Source: Niastella sp.
GTDB lineage: Bacteria; Bacteroidota; Bacteroidia; Chitinophagales; Chitinophagaceae
Length of the DNA: 6,594 nt
Direction of reading: 5' to 3'
Assembly: GCA_021154515.1 (NCBI GenBank)
Contig: JAJKIL010000222.1
Coordinates: forward strand, 1 to 6,594
In this document: piece after piece, positions 1-6,557 of the stretch
How positions within the stretch are numbered: position 1 is the stretch's first letter
Layout of the letters: each line of letters opens with the position of its first letter
Position numbers and translations under genes: made by a program
The notes under the pieces: model-generated
Told to the model about the DNA's origin: nothing
Databases searched by the model: none
Seen by the model: the letters and a program-made list of their open reading frames with translations, nothing else

Positions 1-738
1 AAAACCGATTCAAACAATGCGATGATCCTGAATGAAGCGGCTGTAAAGATCCTGGGATACAGCTCCCCTTCGCAGGCAATTGGCAGGCGGTTTAAACAAT
101 GGGGACATGAAGGGCAGATCATTGGCGTAATAAAAGACTTTAATTATCATTCATTGCAATCACCCATAAAGCCGTTGACCATGCGTATGGAATGGCCCCA
201 GCTCAGGTTGTTATCAGCTAAGGTGAATGCCGCCGGTATCCAATCCAGCATCGCAGCCATTGAAAAAGAATTTAAATCGGTGATCCCGAACCGGCCATTC
301 AGCTATTATTTCATGGATGAATTCTTTGACCGGCAATACCGCAGTGAAGAACGCTTTGGCAGACTGTTCCTGAATTTTGCGGCACTGGCTATCTTCATCT
401 CCTGTTTAGGCTTATTGGGGCTTGCATCTTACAGCACCATGCAACGTACCCGGGAGATCGGCATCCGCAAAGTGATGGGCGCTTCGGTATCGAATATCAT
501 CAACCTGTTATCAAGAGAATTTTTAAAACTGGTGTGCATCTCTTTCCTTATTGCCGCACCCGTTGCCTGGTATTTTATGAACAAATGGCTGCTCGATTTT
601 GCTTACCGTACCAATATCAGCTGGTGGGTATTTGCCGGGGCAGGTATGCTGGCCGTGCTGATAGCCCTTTTAACCATCAGCTTCCAGGCCTTTAAGGCAG
701 CCGTAGCCAATCCCGTAAAATCACTGAGAACCGAATAG
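1..738 (+). CDS. ABC transporter permease, FtsX/MacB_PCD family (C-terminal part, 5' end outside window)
   Basis: The frame is open from base 1 to the TAG at 736-738 and gives 245 residues; the gene starts upstream of the window, so the ATG at 22 is internal and not the real start. Residues 1-120 look like the end of a MacB-type periplasmic domain, with the family pattern 'IIGVIKDFNYHSL' and, before the membrane, 'SYYFMDEFFDRQYRSEERFG'. Three membrane segments follow at about 124-144, 176-195 and 208-229. The cytoplasmic loop after the first carries the conserved FtsX motif REIGIRKVMGA (151-161). The protein ends in NPVKSLRTE, almost the same as the two downstream permeases. By family it is an inner-membrane permease that couples ATP hydrolysis in a partner ATPase to movement of its periplasmic domain. 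Full length was probably near 800 residues. It is closer to the third permease than to the second (shared DFAYRT-ISWWVF). Substrate unknown. Confidence 0.93.
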   Translation, partial: KTDSNNAMILNEAAVKILGYSSPSQAIGRRFKQWGHEGQIIGVIKDFNYHSLQSPIKPLTMRMEWPQLRLLSAKVNAAGIQSSIAAIEKEFKSVIPNRPFSYYFMDEFFDRQYRSEERFGRLFLNFAALAIFISCLGLLGLASYSTMQRTREIGIRKVMGASVSNIINLLSREFLKLVCISFLIAAPVAWYFMNKWLLDFAYRTNISWWVFAGAGMLAVLIALLTISFQAFKAAVANPVKSLRTE

Positions 739-765
739 TTTCAAACCCAGAAAAAAGTAGACCAC

Positions 766-1404
766 ATGTTCAAGAATTATCTCAAAACCGCATGGAGAAG
801 CATAGTACGCAGCAAAGCGTTCTCCCTGATAAATATAACCGGCCTGTCAATAGGCATGGCAGCCAGCCTGCTGGTATTTATTGTAGTGAAGTACGAATTG
901 AGTTACGATACGTTTCAACCCAACTACAATCGAATATACCGCGTGGTAACGCAGGATAAATTCGACAACGACATTACCCACAACGCCGGCATACCCGTGC
1001 CTGCGCTGGCAGCTTTACGGAATGAATTTCCTCATATCCAATTTGGCGCGCTGCGTTCAACCTATGGCAGTCAGATCACGGTGCCTTCCGCTACAAATGG
1101 GTCTGGCAACAAGTTTATTGAGGCAACCGGCATCTTTTTTATGGAACCACAATTTTTCAATGTGTTCCGGTACGACTGGCTGGCGGGTAATGCTGCCGTC
1201 TTAAAAGACCCGGGCACTGTGGTGCTCGATGAAAAAACAGCTGCCAAATACTTCGGTAACTGGAAGCAGGCCATGGGCAAAACGTTGTTACTGGAAAATA
1301 TGCTTCCATTAAAAGTAAATGGCATTATAAAGAATGTACCCGCGAATTCCGATCTGCCATTATCTGTGTTGATATCTTATGAAATCCTAAAAGAATACGG
1401 TTAA
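766..1404 (+). CDS. N-terminal fragment of the interrupted permease (212 aa)
   Basis: This is the part of the second permease upstream of the nonsense codon. It contains the basic cytoplasmic N-terminus (K3, K7, R11, R15, K17), TM1 at about 19-41, the family signature ELSYDTF followed by NRIYRV, and most of the first MacB_PCD periplasmic domain (about 45-212), including VVLDEKTAAKYFG and VNGIIKNVPANSDLP. It stops just before the end of that domain. If translated alone it would be a single-pass membrane protein with a truncated periplasmic domain and no FtsX coupling loop, so it should not couple to an ATPase. It begins 27 bp after the first permease, with no clear Shine-Dalgarno sequence, only an A-rich stretch at 751-757. 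Confidence 0.7.
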   Translation: MFKNYLKTAWRSIVRSKAFSLINITGLSIGMAASLLVFIVVKYELSYDTFQPNYNRIYRVVTQDKFDNDITHNAGIPVPALAALRNEFPHIQFGALRSTYGSQITVPSATNGSGNKFIEATGIFFMEPQFFNVFRYDWLAGNAAVLKDPGTVVLDEKTAAKYFGNWKQAMGKTLLLENMLPLKVNGIIKNVPANSDLPLSVLISYEILKEYG

Positions 1405-1473
1405 TATTTTTCTCATGCTGATCAATGGAACAGCACCTCCAGCAATTTCAACATTTTTGCCCTGCTGCCACCC

Positions 1474-1482
1474 GGAGTAAAA
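1474..1482 (+). promoter_or_regulatory. possible restart ribosome binding site (GGAG before ATG 1483)
   Basis: GGAG at 1474-1477 lies 5 nt before the ATG at 1483, the first ATG in frame after the stop codon. The other starts in this window lack such a motif. The bases also encode Gly-Val in the PPGVK stretch, so the match may be chance. It matters only because it could allow restart about 80 nt after the stop. Confidence 0.25.
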
Positions 1483-3177
1483 ATGGAAGACGTAAATAAG
1501 GGTTTGTTACAATTCAGCAAGAACCATTACCAGCATTTACATGCCAATTCCATAAAAACAAACTCGCTGCAACCATTAAGCAGCATCCATTTCGACCGCC
1601 AGTATGAATCATTTGGCGATCATGTGACCAGTAAATCAACACTGCTTACGTTGTTGCTCATAGGCATATTTATTATCCTGATGGCCTGTGTGAACTTTGT
1701 AAATCTGTCAACGGCCTTATCAGTTAAACGGTCGAAAGAAGTGGGCATTCGCAAAGTGCTGGGCAGTAACCGCGGACAGTTGTTTAAACAGATCATGAGC
1801 GAAACAGCCGTGATAGTAGGCATTTCTATAATGGTGGCCCTGGGCATTGCTTACCTGGCGCTGCCCTACATTAAACATATTGCTTCCATACAGGAATCGC
1901 TTACGCTGTTTACACCAGCCACTATCAGCATGATACTGGGTATAGGCATTGCGGTAACAGGGCTGGCAGGGTTGTACCCATCACTGGTAATGTCGAAGCT
2001 AAACCCCATCAATGCTTTAAAGAATAAAATGGTATCGGCCAATGTAGGTGGAGTATCATTAAGAAGAGGATTGGTGGTGATGCAATTTTCTATTTCACAG
2101 GTATTGATCATTGCAACTGTTGTTGCGATCAGCCAGATGAACTTTATCAAAAATGCCGATCTGGGTTTTCAAAAAGAAGGCGTGCTGATAATGAATGTAA
2201 GCGCTGATAGCAATTCGGTAAAAAAACAAAATGCTTTTAAACAACAATTGTTACAAATACCCAGTATAAGATCGGTTAGTCTTAGTTCCGATGAACCATC
2301 ATCCGACAATACCTGGTCAACGAATTTCGCTTATGACCACCAGCCTGATGAAAAATTCCAGCTAACGCTGAAATATGCCGATGCCGATTACATAAAGACA
2401 TTTGGTTTGCAACTGGTGGCCGGCCGCGCCGTTCAGGAAAGCGATACCATGCGGGAAGGCATGATCAATGAAACCCTGGTAAAAAAACTGGGCGTAAAAA
2501 ACGTCAATGATGTTATTGGTAAAAGCATTCGGGTGGGCAGAAACAAGTGGTATCCTATTGTAGGCGTCATGAAAGACTTCAAAACCAATTCACTGAAGGA
2601 ACAAATAAAACCGCTGTTTATTTCAACGCAAAAGAATTTTTATACCCGGGTGGGCATTAAATTAAACACCAGCAATATAGCTGCCACCAAAGCAGCCATT
2701 CAAAAAACCTGGGACCAGTACTTTCCTGAATACGCCAGCTCCCCTGCTTTCTTCGATGAACGCATTGCGGAATTCTATCAGCAGGAGGAACAGTTGTCGC
2801 TGTTGTATAAGATCTTTGCTGGGCTGGCCATTTTTATTTCCTGCCTGGGTTTATACGGACTGGTTTCATTTATGGCGGTGCAAAAAACAAAAGAGGTAGG
2901 CATCAGGAAAGTATTGGGCGCTTCTATTACCAGTTTGTTGCAATTGTTCTCAAAAGAGTTCACCGTTCTTATCATTGTATCCTTCTTTTTTGCGATGCCG
3001 GTTGCTTGGTATATGATGCATAGCTGGCTGAATAATTTTGTATACCGCGTTCCTTTAAGTATCTGGTTCTTTGTTAGCGCCATCGTTGGCTCCGTAGCCA
3101 TAGCCTGGATAACCGTGGGCTATAAAGCGATCAAAGCAGCATTGGCCAACCCGGTGAAAGCATTGAGAAGCGAGTAG
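1483..3177 (+). CDS. C-terminal fragment of the interrupted permease (564 aa)
   Basis: This is the open part of the second permease downstream of the nonsense codon. The first ATG after the stop is at 1483 (codon 240 of the ancestral protein); the frame is open from 1405, so residues between the stop and 1483 also belong to the family. It keeps seven of eight membrane segments, both FtsX coupling motifs and the whole second periplasmic domain, which contains IGKSIRVGRNKWYPIVGVMKDF. It ends in NPVKALRSE. Made on its own it would lack TM1 and begin with periplasmic-domain sequence in the cytosol, which would upset the topology of the first half. An automated annotation would probably call it a separate FtsX-like permease; I regard it as the rest of a broken gene. 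Confidence 0.7.
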   Translation: MEDVNKGLLQFSKNHYQHLHANSIKTNSLQPLSSIHFDRQYESFGDHVTSKSTLLTLLLIGIFIILMACVNFVNLSTALSVKRSKEVGIRKVLGSNRGQLFKQIMSETAVIVGISIMVALGIAYLALPYIKHIASIQESLTLFTPATISMILGIGIAVTGLAGLYPSLVMSKLNPINALKNKMVSANVGGVSLRRGLVVMQFSISQVLIIATVVAISQMNFIKNADLGFQKEGVLIMNVSADSNSVKKQNAFKQQLLQIPSIRSVSLSSDEPSSDNTWSTNFAYDHQPDEKFQLTLKYADADYIKTFGLQLVAGRAVQESDTMREGMINETLVKKLGVKNVNDVIGKSIRVGRNKWYPIVGVMKDFKTNSLKEQIKPLFISTQKNFYTRVGIKLNTSNIAATKAAIQKTWDQYFPEYASSPAFFDERIAEFYQQEEQLSLLYKIFAGLAIFISCLGLYGLVSFMAVQKTKEVGIRKVLGASITSLLQLFSKEFTVLIIVSFFFAMPVAWYMMHSWLNNFVYRVPLSIWFFVSAIVGSVAIAWITVGYKAIKAALANPVKALRSE

Positions 3178-3204
3178 AAATTGATAACCTAATATCAGCA
3201 AATC

Positions 3205-5631
3205 ATGTTTAAGAACTATATAAAGATAGCCCTGCGAAATCTTTGGAAAAGCAAAGGCTTTTCGGCTATCAACATAATCGGGTTGGCCATTGGCCTGGCC
3301 ACCTGTTTGCTCATTATGCTCTTTGTGCTCGATGAGCTCAGCTACGACCGTTATAATAAAAAAGCCGGTCGCATTTACCGGGTAGATAGCGATATAAAAT
3401 TTGGCGGTAACCATTTTGTACTGGCAACAGTAACCGACCCCATGGGCCCTACGCTAAAAAAAGATTACCCGCAGATAGAGCAGTATGTACGTTTTAGGGG
3501 TATGGGCGGCCTGCTGGTAAAAAAGGGCAATGAGAATGTACAGGAAGACCATGTAATATATGCCGATTCTACCCTGTTCGATGTATTCACCCTGCCCATA
3601 ATCGATGGCAACCCGCAAACAGCGTTACAGGCGCCCAACAGCCTGGTGATCACTGAAACCACTGCGCGTAAATACTTCAACACTACACAGGCAGTTGGCA
3701 AAAATTTCATCGTCAACAACCGGGATAATTATAAGGTCACCGGGGTTATCAAAGACATTCCTGCACAGTCACATTTCAATTACGACTTCTTTGTATCCAT
3801 GGCTACCCTCGAAGAAAGCCGGCGTAATAACTGGTTAAGCAACAACTTTAACACGTATATCGTATTAAAGGAAGGCGCCGATCCCAAAAAGCTGGAAGCG
3901 CAATTTGATGCGCTGGTTGAAAAATATGTAGGTCCGCAGGTGATGCAGTTTATGTCGATCAACCTCGACGAGTTTAAAAAAAGCGGGAACTACGAAAAGC
4001 ACTTCTTAACTCCGCTCACCAGCATTCACCTGCATTCAGATAAAGAAGCAGAATTAGGTCCCAACAGCAACATTCAATATGTATATATTTTTTCGGCCAT
4101 TGCTTTTTTCATTTTACTGATCGCCTGTGTGAACTTTATGAACCTGTCAACCGCGCGATCGGCAAACCGCGCCCGGGAAGTAGGTGTACGAAAAGTATTG
4201 GGCTCATTAAAAGCCAACCTGGTAAAACAATTTCTTACCGAAAGCATTCTGATCAGTTGCATTGCGTTGGTACTGGCCCTCGCGCTTACCTTTGCCATGC
4301 TGCCCACTTTCAATCACCTGTCGGCAAAAGAAATTAAGCTTGACCTGCTTTCAAGCCCATGGCTATTGCCCATTCTGTTGATGATGGTGTTGATAACCGG
4401 TTTGCTGGCAGGCAGCTATCCCGCCTTTTATTTGTCGTCCTTTAAACCCATACAGGTTATCAAAGGCAAGCTGGCTTCGGGTTTTAAAACAAGCTGGTTA
4501 CGCAGCGGGCTGGTGGTGTTTCAGTTTGCCATTTCCATCATACTCATTATTGCCACCATTGTGATCTATAAACAACTCCGTTATATTCAATCTCATAAAA
4601 CCGGGTTTAACCGCGAACAGGTATTGGTGTTACATAATACCCAACCACTGGGCAGCAAGGCAAAAACATTTAGGGATGAAGTGGTAAAAATTTCGGGCGT
4701 TGAAAATGCTACCATGACCGGTTATTTACCTACCAATGGCTGGCGAAATGATAACCCGGTCTTTGCCGATCCCACCCTCGATCAAAAAAAGGCCGTATCC
4801 ATGCAAACCTGGGATGTAGACGATCAATATATTCCAACCTTGGGTATGCAACTGGCAGCCGGCCGCAATTTCTCTATGGAATTTCCAACAGACTCTACAG
4901 GCATTATCATCAACGAAGCCGCCGCGAAGATGTATGGGTTTAACGATCCCATTGGTAAAAACCTGTATTTCATCCGCGATCTTAACAACCCCAAAAATGT
5001 CTCTACCCTGCATATTGTTGGCATTGTAAAGGATTTTAATTTCAGCAGCTTGCGGCAACAGGTAATGCCCCTCTCATTTTTCTTGGGACAAAACCCGGGC
5101 AACATAGCCCTGCGAATACACAGTACCGATATTCATCACCTCGTAACGCAAATTGAAAGACTGTATAAAGAGCTGGCGCCCGGTGAGCCATTTAATTATA
5201 CGTTCATGGATGAAGACTTCAGTAATATTTACCGTACCGAACAACGGATGGGCGTAATTGCCATTTCATTTTCTTCGCTGGCTATTTTAATTGCCTGTTT
5301 AGGTTTGTTCGGACTGGCAGCTTATGCGGCTGAACAACGTACCAAAGAGATCGGTATCAGAAAAGTGCTGGGCGCCACCGTAAGTAATATTACCGCCATG
5401 TTGTCAAAAGACTTTTTGAGGCTGGTGATCGTAGCAGCAGTTATTGCTTTTCCATTGGCATGGTGGGTTATGCACAGCTGGTTGCAGGACTTCGCGTATC
5501 GCACCAGCATCAGCTGGTGGGTGTTTATTATGGCCGGTGTAGTAGCCGCATTGATAGCCGTGTTTACCGTAAGCTTTCAAACAATAAGAGCCGCGTTAAT
5601 GAACCCGGTGAAGAGTTTGCGCAATGAGTAA
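3205..5631 (+). CDS. ABC transporter permease, FtsX/MacB_PCD family, intact
   Basis: This is an intact 808-residue inner-membrane permease made of two MacB_PCD-FtsX modules in tandem. TM1 lies at about 19-43 and is followed by DELSYDRYN and GRIYRV, the usual entry into periplasmic domain 1 (to about 288). TM2-TM4 are near 291-313, 346-368 and 386-410, with the coupling motif REVGVRKVLG after TM2. TM5 is at about 434-457. Periplasmic domain 2 (about 460-680) contains GIIINEAAAKMYGF and LHIVGIVKDFNFSSL. TM6-TM8 are near 684-706, 739-757 and 771-792, with KEIGIRKVLGA after TM6. The length is normal for the Bacteroidota family. The ATG at 3205 is chosen because it gives the family N-terminus MFKNYIKIALRNLWKSKGF and sits 27 bp after the previous stop, the same spacing as upstream. 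It probably shares a transcript with the preceding permeases and pairs with an ATPase such as the one at 5779. Substrate unknown; 'macrolide export' labels would rest on homology only. Confidence 0.95.
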   Translation: MFKNYIKIALRNLWKSKGFSAINIIGLAIGLATCLLIMLFVLDELSYDRYNKKAGRIYRVDSDIKFGGNHFVLATVTDPMGPTLKKDYPQIEQYVRFRGMGGLLVKKGNENVQEDHVIYADSTLFDVFTLPIIDGNPQTALQAPNSLVITETTARKYFNTTQAVGKNFIVNNRDNYKVTGVIKDIPAQSHFNYDFFVSMATLEESRRNNWLSNNFNTYIVLKEGADPKKLEAQFDALVEKYVGPQVMQFMSINLDEFKKSGNYEKHFLTPLTSIHLHSDKEAELGPNSNIQYVYIFSAIAFFILLIACVNFMNLSTARSANRAREVGVRKVLGSLKANLVKQFLTESILISCIALVLALALTFAMLPTFNHLSAKEIKLDLLSSPWLLPILLMMVLITGLLAGSYPAFYLSSFKPIQVIKGKLASGFKTSWLRSGLVVFQFAISIILIIATIVIYKQLRYIQSHKTGFNREQVLVLHNTQPLGSKAKTFRDEVVKISGVENATMTGYLPTNGWRNDNPVFADPTLDQKKAVSMQTWDVDDQYIPTLGMQLAAGRNFSMEFPTDSTGIIINEAAAKMYGFNDPIGKNLYFIRDLNNPKNVSTLHIVGIVKDFNFSSLRQQVMPLSFFLGQNPGNIALRIHSTDIHHLVTQIERLYKELAPGEPFNYTFMDEDFSNIYRTEQRMGVIAISFSSLAILIACLGLFGLAAYAAEQRTKEIGIRKVLGATVSNITAMLSKDFLRLVIVAAVIAFPLAWWVMHSWLQDFAYRTSISWWVFIMAGVVAALIAVFTVSFQTIRAALMNPVKSLRNE

Positions 5632-5734
5632 CAGGGTGTACGCCGTTGTATCAAAACCGGACAGTTTCTGTATCGAAAACAAACGCACACGCCAATGATT
5701 CCCTTATAGTATCTTGCAAATCATCCTATTACAT

Positions 5735-5751
5735 TCTGGCATGTATTGGGA
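5735..5751 (+). promoter_or_regulatory. weak sigma-54-like promoter candidate before the ATPase gene
   Basis: In the 147-bp gap before the ATPase, TGGCATG at 5737-5743 matches the -24 half of the sigma-54 consensus (TGGCACG) well. At the required spacing the -12 half reads GGGA (5748-5751) instead of TTGC, a poor match. The position, about 28-42 nt before the ATG at 5779, would suit a promoter. With only one good half this remains a suggestion. I saw no clear Bacteroidota sigma-A promoter (TTTG, then TAnnTTTG) in the gap. Confidence 0.18.
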
Positions 5752-5778
5752 CTTAACTACAAACCAAGAACAAAAAAT

Positions 5779-6447
5779 ATGATCGAACTAAAGCACATTT
5801 CAAAATGGTACCAGGTAGGCGGTAAACCAACATTTATATTAAAAGATATTAATCTGACGATCAAAGAAGGGGAATTTGTTTCCATCATGGGGCCCTCCGG
5901 TTCAGGCAAATCAACCCTGCTGCACATCCTGGGTATGCTCGATGATGCCAACGAAGGCGAATATATTTTTATGGACCAGCCAGTGCATTCACTGAAAGAA
6001 AAGCAACGTTCACAAGTATATAAGCAATATGTAGGTTTTGTTTTTCAGGCCTACCACCTCATCGACGAGTTAACGGTGTACGAGAATATTGAAACGCCGC
6101 TTATTTATCAAAACATCAAAACAAACGAACGCAAGGCCATGGTGGCCGATATGATCGATCGTTTTAATATCGTTGGCAAAAAAGACCTCTTCCCTACCCA
6201 GCTTTCCGGTGGTCAGCAACAGTTGGTAGGTATTGCCCGCGCCCTTATTGCCAAACCCAAATTGTTACTGGCCGATGAACCAACCGGTAACCTGAATTCA
6301 AAACAGGGCGAAGAGATCATGGAGCTGTTCAAACAATTAAATAAAGAAGGCGTAACCATTGTGCAGGTAACCCATTCAGAAAAGAACGCGGGGTACGGTT
6401 CGCACATTATTAACCTTTTGGATGGAAGAATAGAAAAGGGAAATTAG
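5779..6447 (+). CDS. ABC transporter ATP-binding protein, MacB/LolD type
   Basis: This 222-residue cytoplasmic ATPase has all the motifs of the MacB/LolD/FtsE group: Walker A GPSGSGKST at 38-46, Q-loop Gln90 in VFQAYHLIDELTVYEN, signature LSGGQ at 142-146, Walker B LLLADEP at 162-168, D-loop GNLNS at 170-174 and switch His199. Length is normal for a stand-alone ATPase of this group, with no fused permease. It should bind the cytoplasmic coupling loops of FtsX-type permeases as a dimer and power them; the three permeases upstream are the obvious partners. The ATG at 5779 is preferred because it gives the family start MIELKHISKWY; a TTG at 5746 would add 11 residues unlike the family. Two residues differ from the common pattern: Leu149 follows LSGGQQQ where Arg is usual, and the D-loop has Asn173 where Asp is common. 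The 147-bp gap before it leaves room for its own promoter. Confidence 0.95.
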   Translation: MIELKHISKWYQVGGKPTFILKDINLTIKEGEFVSIMGPSGSGKSTLLHILGMLDDANEGEYIFMDQPVHSLKEKQRSQVYKQYVGFVFQAYHLIDELTVYENIETPLIYQNIKTNERKAMVADMIDRFNIVGKKDLFPTQLSGGQQQLVGIARALIAKPKLLLADEPTGNLNSKQGEEIMELFKQLNKEGVTIVQVTHSEKNAGYGSHIINLLDGRIEKGN

Positions 6448-6448
6448 T

Positions 6449-6488
6449 GTTGACCAGTTGACCAGTTAACCAGTTGACGAGGTGAAAG
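6449..6488 (+). repeat. 8-bp tandem repeats, consensus GTTGACCA
   Basis: Starting 2 bp after the ATPase stop codon, four units follow head to tail: GTTGACCA, GTTGACCA, GTTAACCA and GTTGACGA (6449-6480), with a decayed fifth, GGTGAAAG (6481-6488). The units are direct repeats with no inverted partner, so this is not a terminator hairpin. Similar GTTGAC-rich strings occur, as far as I recall, between genes in related Bacteroidota genomes; that needs checking. Function unknown. Confidence 0.8.
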
Positions 6489-6495
6489 ATTTTGG

Positions 6496-6531
6496 GTTGA
6501 CAAAGTTGATAGAGTTGACAGGGTTGATAAA
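6496..6531 (+). repeat. 9-bp tandem repeats, consensus GTTGAYADR
   Basis: Four units of nine bases stand head to tail: GTTGACAAA, GTTGATAGA, GTTGACAGG and GTTGATAAA. All share GTTGA, and position 6 alternates C, T, C, T. The array is a continuation of the 8-bp repeats just upstream with the period lengthened by one base, separated from them by a short stretch (6489-6495). No coding sense is apparent. Confidence 0.75.
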
Positions 6532-6557
6532 AGGGCGAAGGATGAGATGAGTTAGAG

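Larger units (their letters stand above)
766..3177 (+). pseudogene. ABC transporter permease, FtsX/MacB_PCD family, interrupted by an in-frame stop codon
   Basis: Read through the TAA at 1402-1404 this is one 803-residue permease, matching its 808-residue neighbour. The two open parts are in the same frame, so the lesion is a single in-frame nonsense codon (codon 213) and not a frameshift. Sequence after the stop (YFSHADQWNSTSSNFNIF...LLPPG) aligns in kind with the same place in the third permease (NNWLSNNFNTYIVLKEG). Layout: TM1 at 19-41, periplasmic domain 1, TM2-TM4 near 291-314, 345-366 and 385-405, TM5 at 434-456, periplasmic domain 2, TM6-TM8 near 684-704, 733-751 and 767-787. Both FtsX coupling motifs are present: EVGIRKVLG at 325-333 and EVGIRKVLGA at 710-719. 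The rest of the frame is intact, so the lesion is recent, a sequencing error, or tolerated by suppression or restart. The start at 766 fits the family N-terminus MFKNYLKTAWR. Confidence 0.85.

Noticed and set aside
1022..1325. Short open frames in other frames (+1022-1204 and minus 1071-1325) near the broken part of the second permease
   Set aside because: Considered as remnants of a frameshift, but the permease frame itself is continuous on both sides of the stop, so they are shadows.
3055..3414. Minus-strand open frame of 119 codons over the junction of the second and third permeases
   Set aside because: It lies opposite two clear permease sequences, has no recognisable domain, and long antisense frames are common opposite such genes.
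4726..5105. Two overlapping minus-strand open frames of 110 and 93 codons
   Set aside because: Both are opposite the intact third permease, overlap each other in different frames and show no family features.
418..5630. Recent gene conversion between the permeases
   Set aside because: At the coupling motifs and C-termini the three genes differ at many codon positions; I saw only short shared runs (about 14 bp at the ISWW region), as expected for old paralogues.
5636..5644. Near-palindrome GGTGTACGCC as an operator
   Set aside because: It is a single short imperfect palindrome with no second copy in the gap; chance is enough to explain it.
5661..5671. ACAG-TTT-CTGT hairpin after the third permease as a terminator
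   Set aside because: The stem is only 4 bp and no T-tract follows.
5746..5778. TTG start at 5746 for the ATPase
   Set aside because: It would add 11 residues (GLNYKPRTKN region) not typical of the family; the ATG at 5779 gives the normal N-terminus.
6449..6531. CRISPR array
   Set aside because: The units are 8-9 bp, directly adjacent, without unique spacers.
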